A stretch of DNA of 64,000 nucleotides from Streptomyces coeruleorubidus (GTDB lineage Bacteria > Actinomycetota > Actinomycetes > Streptomycetales > Streptomycetaceae), in contig NZ_CP023694.1 in the NCBI RefSeq assembly GCF_008705135.1, positions 6,728,501 to 6,792,500 on the forward strand, written 5' to 3'. The number at the start of each line of letters is the position of its first letter. Position 1 is the first letter of the stretch. Both the position numbers and the translations under genes were made by a program. Shown one piece after another: positions 49,124 through 58,268 of the stretch. Under the pieces are notes generated by a model that saw only the letters and a program-made list of their open reading frames with translations, was not told where the DNA came from and did not search any database.

Positions 49124-52100
49124 TTACTGCGACGGCGGCGGAGGCGGCGGGGTCTGCCCGTCGGGCTGCGCCGGGTGACCCGGCTGCCCGGGCTGCGGGT
49201 AGCCGTATCCGGGCTGGCCTGGCTGACCGTGCTGCGGGTAACCGTAGCCCGGCTGCGGGGGCGCTGCCGGGGGCTGTCCGGGCTGGGGGTACGGCTGTCC
49301 GGGCTGCGCGGCCGGCTGTCCCGGCTGCCCGGGTTGCGGGTAGGGCGGCTGACCTGCGGCCTGCGGGTACGGCTGCCCCGGCTGGGCCGGGGGCTGGCCC
49401 GGCTGGGGGTACGGCTGCCCGGGATGGGGGTACGGCTGCCCGGGCTGGGGATACTGCTGTCCGGGCTGCGGCTGCTGGGGGTACGGGCCCGGCTGGCCCG
49501 GGACCTGCTGGCCGGGAACCGGCTGCTGGCCGGGATACGGAGGCTGGGGCTGGCCCGGGACCTGCTGGCCGGGCAGAGGCGGGGCGGCCACCGGCGGCGG
49601 GTTGCCGTCGGAGGTCCACAGACCGTGCGCCTGCTGGTGTCGGGTGAAGTCCTCGGCGACCATCGCCGCGAGGTTGAAGTACGCCTCCCGCACCTTCGGC
49701 CGCATCATGTCGAGGTCGACCTCGGCACCGGCGGCGAGATGCTCGTCGAACGGCACGACGATGACGCCACGGCAGCGCGTCTCGAAGTGCGACACGATGT
49801 CGTCGACCTTGATCATCTTGCCGGTCTCGCGCACACCGGAGATGACGGTGATGGACCGGGCGACGAGGTCGGCGTACCCGTGCGCCGACAGCCAGTCCAG
49901 CGTCGTACTCGCGCTGCTCGCACCGTCCACCGACGGCGTCGAGATGATGATGAGCTGGTCGGCGAGGTCCAGCACACCGCGCATGGCGCTGTAGAGCAGA
50001 CCGGTACCGGAGTCGGTGAGGATGACCGGGTACTGCTTGCCCAGCACGTCGATCGCGCGCCGGTAGTCCTCGTCGTTGAACGTCGTGGACACGGCCGGGT
50101 CGACGTCGTTGGCGATGATCTCCAGGCCGGACGGCGCCTGGGACGTGAACCGCCGGATGTCCATGTACGAGTTGAGGTGCGGGATCGCCTGGACGAGGTC
50201 ACGGATGGTGGCCCCGGTCTCGCGGCGCACACGGCGTCCGAGGGTTCCCGCGTCCGGGTTGGCGTCGATCGCGAGGATCTTGTCCTGCCGCTCGGTGGCG
50301 AGCGTGGAGCCGAGCGCGGTGGTCGTGGTCGTCTTGCCGACACCGCCCTTGAGGCTGATCACGGCGATCCGGTAGCAGGAGAGCACGGGCGTGCGGATCA
50401 GCTCCAGCTTCCGCTGCCGCTCGGCCTCCTCCTTCTTCCCACCGATCTTGAACCGACCGCCGCCGGCCACCGGGCGGCTGCTCTTCGCCTTCTGCTTCTT
50501 GCTGTTGAGCAGCCGGTCGGACGACAACTCCACGGCAGCGGTGTAACCGAGCGGCGCGGCCCCCGGGTTGGTCGGCTGCCGCTGGTCGTGCTGCATGGGC
50601 TGCGGCCAGGCGGCCCCGGTCCGCGGGTCCACGGGCTGCGCGGGCTGCTGCACTTCGGGCTGCGGCTGGGCCTGGGCCTGCGGGGGCACGCCGGGCTGGG
50701 GGAAGCCGTATCCGGCCTGGGGGTTGGGAGCGGCCGGGGCGGGCGCGCCGGGGTGCGGGAATCCGTAGCCGTCCTGCGGGTTGGGCGCGGGGGCGGGCGG
50801 GGTGTCGGGGTGCTGGGCCGGGGGTTGCTGGGCGGCCGGGGCCGGACCCGGGGCTGGGGCCTGGGCGCCGGGGTGGGGGAAACCGTAGCCGCCTTGCGCG
50901 TCGGGTGCGGCGGCTGACGGGTTGCCGGGGCCGGGCTGCGGGAATCCGTAGCCGTCCTGCGGGTTCGGGGCGGGGACGGGCGGGGTGTTGGGCTGCTGCA
51001 CTTCGGGCTGCGGCTGGGCCTGGGCCTGCGGCGGCACGCCGGGGTGGGGGAAGCCGTATCCGCCCTGGGCGTCGGGTGCGGCCGGGGCGGGAGCTCCCGG
51101 GTGCGGGAAGCCGTAGGCGCCGGGCTGCGGTCCGGGCTGGGCGGGCGGCTGGTTCGGCGGCGTCGGCGCGGCCGGCGGGTTCCAGGCGGCGGGCGCGGGC
51201 TGCGGCGCCTGCGGCTGGAACGGCGGCTGCTGAGCCGGAACCGAGGGCTGCGGCGGCACAGGCGGCTGCTCCTGCGCGGCCGTCGGCTGCGGCTGGGCGG
51301 GCGCGTTCGGGTCCGTGGGCTGGGCCTGCGGCTGAGGCTGGGCCTGCGGCTGCGCGGGCCACTGACTGGCCGGAGCGGGGGCGGCCGGCTGATACGACGG
51401 CGGCAGCGGCGGCATGGCCTGCGGGACCGGGGGAGTCCAGGCGGGCTGTGCGGCGGACCCATCCGGCACGGCGGCGTCCTGCGGAACGCTGTCCTCGGGA
51501 GCGGCGTCGGCGGGCACCGCGTCGGCGGGCTCGGAGCCCACGGGCCGGGCATCGGCAGGCGGGGCGTCGGCAGGCTGTGCGGCAGCGGGCGGAGCGTCGT
51601 CGGGCTGTGCGTCGGCCGGCTCGGGAGCGGCCGGGACCTCGTCCGCGGGCACTGCGTCGGCCGGGCCCTCATCGGCAGTCACCGCGTCCGCCGCGACCTC
51701 GTCCACGGGCACGGCATCCACCGAGTCCACATCCGCAGGCACGGAGTCCGCAGGCACGGAGTCCTCAGGCTCGGCATCCTGCGCCACGGCCCCGTCCGTC
51801 TCCACCTCCGTCTCCGCCTCCGGAGCGGCGTCCTCGGGGGCTTCCTCCTCCTGTGCGGTCACAGCGGGATCCATGTCCCCGCTGTCGGCATCACCGGAAG
51901 CAGGACCGTCCGCACCGGACACGTCAGCCACATCGACCGCGGCCGCCGTGCCGGAGGAGACGTCCTCCTCGGCGTCGGTCGGAGCGCCCTCGACGTCACC
52001 GCCGGACTCCTCGCCCGGCTCGCCCCCGTCAGCCGCGCCGGAAGCGACCGCGCTGTCTTCGTCCCTGCCCTTGTCTTCGTCCTGGTTCTCGTCGGCCGAC

Positions 52101-52966
52101 TCCAGCCGGGCCTCGGCCTCGGCGGCACGCTCCGCGATCTCCCGCTTCAGGGCAACGGCGGAGAACCGCATCGTGGCGCCGCTCTCCAGATCGCCGCCGT
52201 TCTCCGGCTCCGCGTCATCGGTAACGGGAGCAGCCGGGGGCGTGGCCGGAGCGGCCGAAGCATCGGGAGTGGCCGGAGCATCCGTCGGAGCGGCCGGCGC
52301 CCACTGCGCCTGATACCCGCCTACGGGGATGTTCGGCACGGCCGTAGGAGAGGCCGGGTCCGCCGCGGGCGCCTCGGTCCGCTCCTGCGGCTGAGCCCCC
52401 GGGGACTGCGCCTGCGGCTCGAACCCCACGGGAAGCCGGGGCACGGCAGCAGGCCCTCCGGCAGACGGCCCCCCGGCAGCAGGCGCGGGCGGCGTGAAGG
52501 GCGTGCCCGGCGAGGGCGCGGGAGGCGCGGGAGGCGTGAACGGAGCACCCGGAGCAGGCGACGGCGCGGGCGGCGTGAAAGGCGCCCCTGGAGCCGGAGA
52601 AGGAGCCGGTGCCGGCGCCGAGCCGGAGGCCTGCCCCTGGCCCTGCCTCGGAATGGACGATGCCCCACCGGAAGGATTGGCATGCGGCGGCGGAGTGAGC
52701 CCCGGCAGCGGCGGAACCGGCCCGCTCGGCGCCCCGGAACCCCCCTGCGGACGGGACCCCCCGGGCGCCCCGGAAGCACTGGTGTCCTCGGACTGGCCCG
52801 CCCCCTGCCCCGAGCTCGAACTCCCCGAGGCGTTCTGCGTGTACCAGGCCGGCGGCGCGTAGTCGATGGTGAACTCGCCCGTCACCTCTGCCGCGGACTC
52901 CGCGTCGGGCTGGTCATCGCCGGGTGTCGCCCAGCCCCCGCGGTTCCCGTCCCGATCGCTGCTCAC
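49124..52966 (-). CDS. Giant Pro/Gln-rich ParA/MinD-like ATPase (EspI-like)
   Basis: 1280 aa. Residues 1 to about 840 are disordered, Pro/Ala/Gln-rich, with a strongly acidic stretch (many VPADSVPADVDS-type repeats) and six YGFPxPG repeats. A ParA/MinD ATPase follows, deviant Walker A KGGVGKTT at 873-880, with DSGTGLLYSAMRGVL further on. The last 140 residues are PGQPYPQ/GYGYPQ repeats. AGGAGG lies 6 nt before the chosen GTG. The layout matches mycobacterial EspI and, from memory, the S. coelicolor protein SCO5717 at the edge of its ESX cluster. Confidence 0.9.
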   Translation of the reverse strand: MSSDRDGNRGGWATPGDDQPDAESAAEVTGEFTIDYAPPAWYTQNASGSSSSGQGAGQSEDTSASGAPGGSRPQGGSGAPSGPVPPLPGLTPPPHANPSGGASSIPRQGQGQASGSAPAPAPSPAPGAPFTPPAPSPAPGAPFTPPAPPAPSPGTPFTPPAPAAGGPSAGGPAAVPRLPVGFEPQAQSPGAQPQERTEAPAADPASPTAVPNIPVGGYQAQWAPAAPTDAPATPDASAAPATPPAAPVTDDAEPENGGDLESGATMRFSAVALKREIAERAAEAEARLESADENQDEDKGRDEDSAVASGAADGGEPGEESGGDVEGAPTDAEEDVSSGTAAAVDVADVSGADGPASGDADSGDMDPAVTAQEEEAPEDAAPEAETEVETDGAVAQDAEPEDSVPADSVPADVDSVDAVPVDEVAADAVTADEGPADAVPADEVPAAPEPADAQPDDAPPAAAQPADAPPADARPVGSEPADAVPADAAPEDSVPQDAAVPDGSAAQPAWTPPVPQAMPPLPPSYQPAAPAPASQWPAQPQAQPQPQAQPTDPNAPAQPQPTAAQEQPPVPPQPSVPAQQPPFQPQAPQPAPAAWNPPAAPTPPNQPPAQPGPQPGAYGFPHPGAPAPAAPDAQGGYGFPHPGVPPQAQAQPQPEVQQPNTPPVPAPNPQDGYGFPQPGPGNPSAAAPDAQGGYGFPHPGAQAPAPGPAPAAQQPPAQHPDTPPAPAPNPQDGYGFPHPGAPAPAAPNPQAGYGFPQPGVPPQAQAQPQPEVQQPAQPVDPRTGAAWPQPMQHDQRQPTNPGAAPLGYTAAVELSSDRLLNSKKQKAKSSRPVAGGGRFKIGGKKEEAERQRKLELIRTPVLSCYRIAVISLKGGVGKTTTTTALGSTLATERQDKILAIDANPDAGTLGRRVRRETGATIRDLVQAIPHLNSYMDIRRFTSQAPSGLEIIANDVDPAVSTTFNDEDYRRAIDVLGKQYPVILTDSGTGLLYSAMRGVLDLADQLIIISTPSVDGASSASTTLDWLSAHGYADLVARSITVISGVRETGKMIKVDDIVSHFETRCRGVIVVPFDEHLAAGAEVDLDMMRPKVREAYFNLAAMVAEDFTRHQQAHGLWTSDGNPPPVAAPPLPGQQVPGQPQPPYPGQQPVPGQQVPGQPGPYPQQPQPGQQYPQPGQPYPHPGQPYPQPGQPPAQPGQPYPQAAGQPPYPQPGQPGQPAAQPGQPYPQPGQPPAAPPQPGYGYPQHGQPGQPGYGYPQPGQPGHPAQPDGQTPPPPPPSQ

Positions 52967-53023
52967 AGTGTTCCTCCTGGTGTGGTCGAGCACCCTCATG
53001 CCGTGCTGGGGCGACCCTTGCTT

Positions 53024-53083
53024 GTCGTCCGACGTCGTACGAAGTCGTTCCGAGGCGTATAGAGGTCGTCCGAGGTCGTCCGA
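53024..53083. repeat. Helically phased GTCGTnCGA repeat array
   Basis: Units begin at 53024, 53034, 53044, 53065 and 53075, with a decayed unit near 53054, giving steps of about 10 bp. The array ends about 58 bp before the ParA-like start codon. Confidence 0.7.
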
Positions 53084-53306
53084 ATCCAGGCTCCCCCGCT
53101 CTCCCCCTGGGACGCCCACCCCCTACCCGCGGGTTCTGACGTCGCGCCCTGTCCCAGCCTAATCACCACAAGCCCCACCTCGGCAGGCCCGTCCACCCCC
53201 GAGCACCTGTCCGCCGCGTCACAACCCGCTCAGAAGCTGCCCGGAAGTGACGTACACAGCACACACTTTGATGAACAAACAGGGCGATTAACGTGAAAGA
53301 ACCGCA

Positions 53307-53339
53307 ACGAGGGGCAACCGATCACCGGCTGCCCCTCGT
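53307..53339 (-). terminator. Terminator of bldB
   Basis: 10-bp stem ACGAGGGGCA/TGCCCCTCGT (53307-53316 and 53330-53339), 16 nt after the bldB stop. Confidence 0.65.
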
Positions 53340-53354
53340 CGTGCTCCGCGGGAA

Positions 53355-53666
53355 CTACTGTGACTGCTGCCCGGTCTCCGCCTGCAACCCTCCGTTGTGC
53401 GCCCCCGGCTCCAGATCGAACTCCCCGTCCCGCGCCCCCAGCACGAACGCCCGCCACTCCGCTTCGGTGTAGCGCAGCACCGTGTCCGGGTCGAGCGAGG
53501 ACCGCATCGCCACGGCCCCCTCGGGCAGGTACGCGATCTCGACCCGCTCCTCGTGCTCCTCGGTACCCGGCGCGCAGTGCCACTCGACACCGGAGATGTC
53601 GAGGGAGTAGAGCTCGTCCCGCTCCCGCTCCTTGCGTGCCTTGATCTCCTCAGCCGTCTCCGCCAT
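53355..53666 (-). CDS. bldB: Developmental regulator BldB (DUF397)
   Basis: 103-aa small acidic DUF397 protein. ELYSLDISGVEWHCAPGT, VEIAYLPEGAVAMRSSLD and YTEAEWRAFVLGARDGEFDL are, as I recall, nearly the S. coelicolor BldB sequence. BldB is required for aerial growth and antibiotic production and is reported to dimerise and to act on its own expression. ATG start. In S. coelicolor it lies inside an ESX gene cluster; here it is alone between the ParA-like gene and rpsO. Confidence 0.85.
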   Translation of the reverse strand: MAETAEEIKARKERERDELYSLDISGVEWHCAPGTEEHEERVEIAYLPEGAVAMRSSLDPDTVLRYTEAEWRAFVLGARDGEFDLEPGAHNGGLQAETGQQSQ

Positions 53667-54062
53667 GCCGTAGCGACCCCTTCCCGACGTACCGGTTTCG
53701 AACGTCCGGATCCCCGACGCGCGATCAGCGACGTACCGACGACGACTGCGCGATCAGCGACGTGCCGACGCGACGCCCGATCAGCGACGTACCGATGCCG
53801 ACGCCCGAACAACAACGCGCGAACGATCCGAACCTGCTCACCCTAGTGGCCCAGGCCACCCCGCCCGCCCGGTTCGGGGACCAGCGCAAAGACGCCCCCG
53901 ACCGCCTGGTACCCTGGTCGACGGCCGTTTGTGTACGCACCCCCGGAGCCCATCGCCCTGGAGGCCGCGCCCAGCGGATCCCCGCCTTCCGAGTCACGGA
54001 AGCTCCCCCGAGAAGCAGACCGGGGGCACTCGGTGGCCTGTCACAGACTATGAGGAGTACGC
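53667..54062. promoter_or_regulatory. Divergent region bldB-rpsO
   Basis: 396 bp without a supported gene. It contains three direct repeats on the bldB side and must hold the bldB and rpsO promoters, which I cannot place with confidence. Confidence 0.7.
53722..53797. repeat. Three 20-bp direct repeats upstream of bldB
   Basis: CGATCAGCGACGTACCGACG at 53722-53741, with one-mismatch copies at 53751-53770 and 53778-53797. Spacers are 9 and 8 nt. Confidence 0.8.
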
Positions 54063-54350
54063 GTGTCGCTCGACGCCGCTACGAAGAAGCAGATCATGTC
54101 CGAGTTCGGTACCAAGGAGGGCGACACCGGCTCCCCCGAGGTCCAGGTCGCTCTGCTGTCGCGTCGGATCTCCGACCTGACCGAGCACCTCAAGACCCAC
54201 AAGCACGACCACCACTCCCGTCGTGGTCTGCTGATCCTGGTCGGTCAGCGCCGCCGGCTGCTGCAGTACCTCGCCAAGAAGGACATCCAGCGCTTCCGTA
54301 CGCTGGTCGACCGCCTCGGCATCCGCCGCGGTGCGGCGGGCGCCAAGTAA
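54063..54350 (+). CDS. rpsO: Ribosomal protein S15
   Basis: 95-aa 30S protein; GDTGSPEVQVALLSRRI and HDHHSRRGLLILVGQRRRLL are the family signatures. GTG start. First gene of the rpsO-pnp unit. Confidence 0.97.
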   Translation: MSLDAATKKQIMSEFGTKEGDTGSPEVQVALLSRRISDLTEHLKTHKHDHHSRRGLLILVGQRRRLLQYLAKKDIQRFRTLVDRLGIRRGAAGAK

Positions 54351-54359
54351 GACGCCGTG

Positions 54360-54398
54360 AAGGGAGCGGTTCCCGGCAGGAAAGGGGACCGCTCCCTT
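54360..54398 (+). terminator. Terminator after rpsO
   Basis: 11-bp perfect stem (54360-54370 and 54388-54398), extended by four more pairs including one G-T, loop of 9 nt, followed by TGCTG. Some read-through to pnp is expected. Confidence 0.7.
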
Positions 54399-54417
54399 TG
54401 CTGTACGTGCGGACTGT

Positions 54418-54435
54418 CACTACTGCTTTGTAGTG
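54418..54435 (+). promoter_or_regulatory. Small hairpin in rpsO-pnp spacer
   Basis: CACTAC (54418-54423) pairs with GTAGTG (54430-54435), 6-nt loop, between the terminator and the large fold. Confidence 0.4.
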
Positions 54436-54478
54436 TGGTAGCACAACGCAATACGGACGACACAGCACGACAAGAAGA

Positions 54479-54581
54479 GGAGAAGCGCGCCTAGCCGCCG
54501 CCGGTCCTCGGTAGTGGCCCCCGGGGGGAAGCCCCGGGTGCTTCGATCGAAGACCGGCCCGCACCAACGGAGCGCTTCTCC
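54479..54581 (+). promoter_or_regulatory. Long stem-loop in the pnp leader
   Basis: GGAGAAGCGC (54479-54488) pairs with GCGCTTCTCC (54572-54581). Inside it CCGGTC pairs with GACCGG (54501-54506 and 54552-54557), and CCCGGGG pairs with CCCCGGG (54520-54526 and 54532-54538). In S. coelicolor RNase III is known to cleave the rpsO-pnp spacer; this is the probable target. Confidence 0.6.
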
Positions 54582-54647
54582 GCCACCGTCCCCCTGCCAC
54601 ACGGGCAGAGTGGGACGAAAGACGACAAAGTAACGGAGAAAACGCTA

Positions 54648-56864
54648 GTGGAGAACGAGACCCACTACGCCGAGGCTGTCATCGACAACGGCCCCTTCGG
54701 CACCCGCACCATCCGCTTCGAGACGGGCCGCCTGGCCAAGCAGGCCGCCGGCTCCGCCGTGGCGTACCTGGACGACGACACCATGGTGCTGTCGGCCACC
54801 ACCGCCTCCAAGAACCCCAAGGACCAGCTCGACTTCTTCCCGCTCACGGTGGACGTCGAGGAGCGGATGTACGCCGCCGGCAAGATCCCCGGCAGCTTCT
54901 TCCGCCGTGAGGGCCGGCCCTCCGAGGACGCGATCCTCACCTGCCGCCTGATCGACCGCCCGCTGCGCCCGTCCTTCAAGAAGGGCCTGCGCAACGAGAT
55001 CCAGGTCGTCGCCACGATCATGGCGCTCAACCCCGACCACCTGTACGACGTCGTCGCGATCAACGCCGCGTCCGCGTCCACGCAGCTGGCCGGTCTGCCC
55101 TTCTCCGGCCCGATCGGCGGCGTCCGCGTCGCGCTGATCCGCGGCCAGTGGGTGGCCTTCCCGACGCACACCGAGCTCGAGGACGCCGTCTTCGACATGG
55201 TCGTCGCGGGCCGCGTCCTGGAGGACGGCGACGTCGCGATCATGATGGTCGAGGCCGAGGCCACCGAGAAGACCATCAAGCTCGTCGAGGGCGGCTCCGA
55301 GGCGCCCACCGAGGAGGTCGTCGCCGCCGGTCTGGACGCCGCGAAGCCCTTCATCAAGGTGCTCTGCAAGGCCCAGTCGGACCTCGCCTCCAAGGCCGCC
55401 AAGCCGACCGGCGAGTTCCCGATCTTCCTGGACTACCAGGACGACGTCCTGGAGGCGCTCACCGCCGCCGTCAAGCCGGAGCTCGCCCAGGCGCTCACCA
55501 TCGCCGGCAAGCAGGAGCGCGAGTCCGAGCTGGACCGCGTCAAGCAGCTCGCCGCCGAGAAGCTCCTGCCGGAGTTCGAGGGCCGCGAGAAGGAGATCTC
55601 CGCCGCGTACCGCTCGCTGACCAAGACCCTGGTCCGTGAGCGCGTCATCAAGGAGAAGAAGCGCATCGACGGCCGCGGTGTCACGGACATCCGCACTCTG
55701 GCCGCCGAGGTCGAGGCCATCCCGCGGGTCCACGGCTCCGCGGTGTTCGAGCGCGGCGAGACCCAGATCCTGGGCGTCACCACGCTGAACATGCTCCGCA
55801 TGGAGCAGCAGCTGGACACCCTCTCCCCGGTGACCCGCAAGCGCTACATGCACAACTACAACTTCCCGCCGTACTCCACCGGCGAGACCGGCCGCGTCGG
55901 CTCCCCGAAGCGCCGCGAGATCGGCCACGGCGCCCTCGCCGAGCGCGCCCTGATCCCGGTCCTGCCGGCGCGCGAGGAGTTCCCCTACGCGATCCGCCAG
56001 GTGTCCGAGGCGCTGAGCTCCAACGGCTCGACGTCCATGGGCTCGGTCTGCGCCTCCACCATGTCGCTGCTGAACGCCGGTGTGCCGCTGAAGGCCCCCG
56101 TCGCCGGTATCGCCATGGGCCTGATCTCCCAGGAGATCGAGGGCGAGACGCACTACGTCACCCTCACCGACATCCTCGGTGCGGAGGACGCCTTCGGTGA
56201 CATGGACTTCAAGGTCGCCGGCACGAAGGACTTCGTGACCGCCCTCCAGCTCGACACCAAGCTGGACGGCATCCCGGCCTCCGTCCTGGCCGCGGCCCTC
56301 AAGCAGGCCCGTGACGCCCGCCTCCACATCCTCGACGTGATGATGGAAGCGATCGACACCCCGGACGAGATGTCCCCGAACGCACCGCGGATCATCACCG
56401 TGAAGATCCCGGTCGACAAGATCGGCGAGGTCATCGGCCCCAAGGGCAAGATGATCAACCAGATCCAGGAGGACACGGGCGCCGAGATCACGATCGAGGA
56501 CGACGGCACGATCTACATCGGTGCCGCCGACGGCCCCTCCGCCGAGGCCGCCCGCGCCACGATCAACGGCATCGCCAACCCGACGATGCCCGAGGTCGGC
56601 GAGCGCTACCTCGGTACGGTCGTCAAGACGACCACCTTCGGTGCGTTCGTCTCCCTGCTGCCCGGCAAGGACGGTCTGCTGCACATCTCGCAGATCCGCA
56701 AGCTCGCCGGCGGCAAGCGCGTGGAGAACGTCGAGGACGTTCTCGGCGTGGGCGCCAAGGTCCAGGTCGAGATCGCCGAGATCGACTCCCGCGGCAAGCT
56801 CTCCCTGATCCCGGTCATCGAGGGCGAAGAGAACGATGAGACGAAGGACGACACCGACAAGTGA
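54648..56864 (+). CDS. pnp: Polyribonucleotide nucleotidyltransferase (PNPase)
   Basis: 738-aa phosphorolytic 3'-5' exoribonuclease that also makes RNA tails in Streptomyces. Two RNase PH domains (FFRREGRPSEDAILTCRLIDRP in the first, GETQILGVTTLNM and SNGSTSMGSVCASTMSL in the second), then KH (GEVIGPKGKMINQIQEDTG) and S1 (YLGTVVKTTTFGAFVSLLPG). GTG start. The stop overlaps the M16 protease start (GTGA). Confidence 0.97.
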   Translation: MENETHYAEAVIDNGPFGTRTIRFETGRLAKQAAGSAVAYLDDDTMVLSATTASKNPKDQLDFFPLTVDVEERMYAAGKIPGSFFRREGRPSEDAILTCRLIDRPLRPSFKKGLRNEIQVVATIMALNPDHLYDVVAINAASASTQLAGLPFSGPIGGVRVALIRGQWVAFPTHTELEDAVFDMVVAGRVLEDGDVAIMMVEAEATEKTIKLVEGGSEAPTEEVVAAGLDAAKPFIKVLCKAQSDLASKAAKPTGEFPIFLDYQDDVLEALTAAVKPELAQALTIAGKQERESELDRVKQLAAEKLLPEFEGREKEISAAYRSLTKTLVRERVIKEKKRIDGRGVTDIRTLAAEVEAIPRVHGSAVFERGETQILGVTTLNMLRMEQQLDTLSPVTRKRYMHNYNFPPYSTGETGRVGSPKRREIGHGALAERALIPVLPAREEFPYAIRQVSEALSSNGSTSMGSVCASTMSLLNAGVPLKAPVAGIAMGLISQEIEGETHYVTLTDILGAEDAFGDMDFKVAGTKDFVTALQLDTKLDGIPASVLAAALKQARDARLHILDVMMEAIDTPDEMSPNAPRIITVKIPVDKIGEVIGPKGKMINQIQEDTGAEITIEDDGTIYIGAADGPSAEAARATINGIANPTMPEVGERYLGTVVKTTTFGAFVSLLPGKDGLLHISQIRKLAGGKRVENVEDVLGVGAKVQVEIAEIDSRGKLSLIPVIEGEENDETKDDTDK

Positions 56865-58240
56865 CGTCGAGTAGCTCCCAGGCGACGGCCCGCACCTCCT
56901 CCGAGGCGCGGGCCGTCGCCCGTACCCAAACCCTGATCAAGGGCACCAACGGCATCGGCACGGTCCGCAAGACCACCCTCCCGGGCGGCCTGCGCATCGT
57001 CACCGAGACTCTGCCCTCGGTCCGCTCCGCGACCTTCGGCATCTGGGCGCACGTCGGCTCCCGCGACGAGACCCCGGCCCTGAACGGCGCCACCCACTAC
57101 CTGGAGCACCTGCTCTTCAAGGGCACGAACCGCAGGTCCGCCCTGGACATCTCCTCCGCGATCGACGCGGTCGGCGGCGAGATGAACGCGTTCACGGCGA
57201 AGGAGTACACGTGCTACTACGCACGCGTGCTCGACACCGACCTGCCCCTCGCCATCGACGTCGTCAGCGACATGCTGACCGGCTCGCTCATCCTCGAAGA
57301 GGACGTCAACGTCGAGCGCGGCGCCATCCTCGAAGAGATCGCCATGACCGAGGACGACCCGGGCGACTGCGTGCACGACCTGTTCGCGCACACGATGTTC
57401 GGCGACAACTCCCTCGGCCGCCCGGTCCTCGGCACGGTCGACACGGTCAACGCCCTCACCGCCGACCGCATCCGCCGCTTCTACAAGAAGCACTACGACC
57501 CGACCCACCTGGTCGTCGCGTGCGCCGGCAACGTCGACCACTCCAAGGTCGTACGGCAGGTCCGCGCCGCCTTCGAGAAGGCCGGTGCCTTCAAGGACCT
57601 CGCCGCCGAGCCCGTCGCCCCGCGCAGCGGCAAGCGTCCCCTGCGCACCGCGGGCCGCGTCGAGCTGGTCGACCGCAAGACCGAGCAGGCGCACGTCGTG
57701 CTCGGCATGCCGGGCCTGTCGCGCACGGACGAGCGGCGCTGGGCCCTGGGCGTGCTGAACACCGCCCTCGGCGGTGGCATGTCCTCCCGCCTCTTCCAGG
57801 AGGTACGCGAGAAGCGCGGCCTGGCCTACAGCGTGTACTCCTACACCTCGGGCTTCGCCGACTGCGGCCTGTTCGGCGTGTACGCAGGGTGCAGGCCGTC
57901 GCAGGTGCACGACGTGCTGAAGATCTGCCGCGACGAACTCGACCACGTCGCCGAGCACGGCCTCTCGGACGACGAGATCGGGCGCGCGATCGGCCAGCTC
58001 CGGGGCTCCACGGTCCTCGGCCTGGAGGACACCGGCGCGCTGATGAACCGTATCGGCAAGAGCGAGCTGTGCTGGGGCGAGCAGATGTCCGTCGACGACA
58101 TGCTGTCGCGGATAGCGTCGGTCACCCCGGACGACGTCCGCTCGGTCGCCCGCGAGATCCTGGGACGGAAGCCCTCCCTGTCGGTCATCGGCCCGCTCAA
58201 GGACAAACAGGCGAGCCGCCTGCACGACGCCGTCGCCTGA
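56861..58240 (+). CDS. M16 family zinc protease
   Basis: 459-aa processing-peptidase-like enzyme. Inverse zinc motif HYLEH (His79, Glu82, His83) with a downstream Glu in VERGAILEEI. The C-terminal half has the R/Y motif SSRLFQEVREKRGLAYSVYS. GTG start overlapping the pnp stop. The substrate is unknown. The pnp-protease-dapB order is conserved in actinobacteria. Confidence 0.95.
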   Translation: MTSSSSQATARTSSEARAVARTQTLIKGTNGIGTVRKTTLPGGLRIVTETLPSVRSATFGIWAHVGSRDETPALNGATHYLEHLLFKGTNRRSALDISSAIDAVGGEMNAFTAKEYTCYYARVLDTDLPLAIDVVSDMLTGSLILEEDVNVERGAILEEIAMTEDDPGDCVHDLFAHTMFGDNSLGRPVLGTVDTVNALTADRIRRFYKKHYDPTHLVVACAGNVDHSKVVRQVRAAFEKAGAFKDLAAEPVAPRSGKRPLRTAGRVELVDRKTEQAHVVLGMPGLSRTDERRWALGVLNTALGGGMSSRLFQEVREKRGLAYSVYSYTSGFADCGLFGVYAGCRPSQVHDVLKICRDELDHVAEHGLSDDEIGRAIGQLRGSTVLGLEDTGALMNRIGKSELCWGEQMSVDDMLSRIASVTPDDVRSVAREILGRKPSLSVIGPLKDKQASRLHDAVA

Positions 58241-58268
58241 CAACCCCCTGGTTAAGGAAGCACAAGAG

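Larger units (their letters stand above)
52967..53354. promoter_or_regulatory. Intergenic region with phased repeats and bldB terminator
   Basis: No gene seen in these 388 bp. The part near the ParA-like gene has an array of GTCGTnCGA units. The part near bldB has the bldB terminator. Confidence 0.7.

Noticed and set aside
53722..53797. Possible mini-CRISPR
   Set aside because: Three repeats but spacers of only 8-9 nt, no cas genes, and location in a promoter region.
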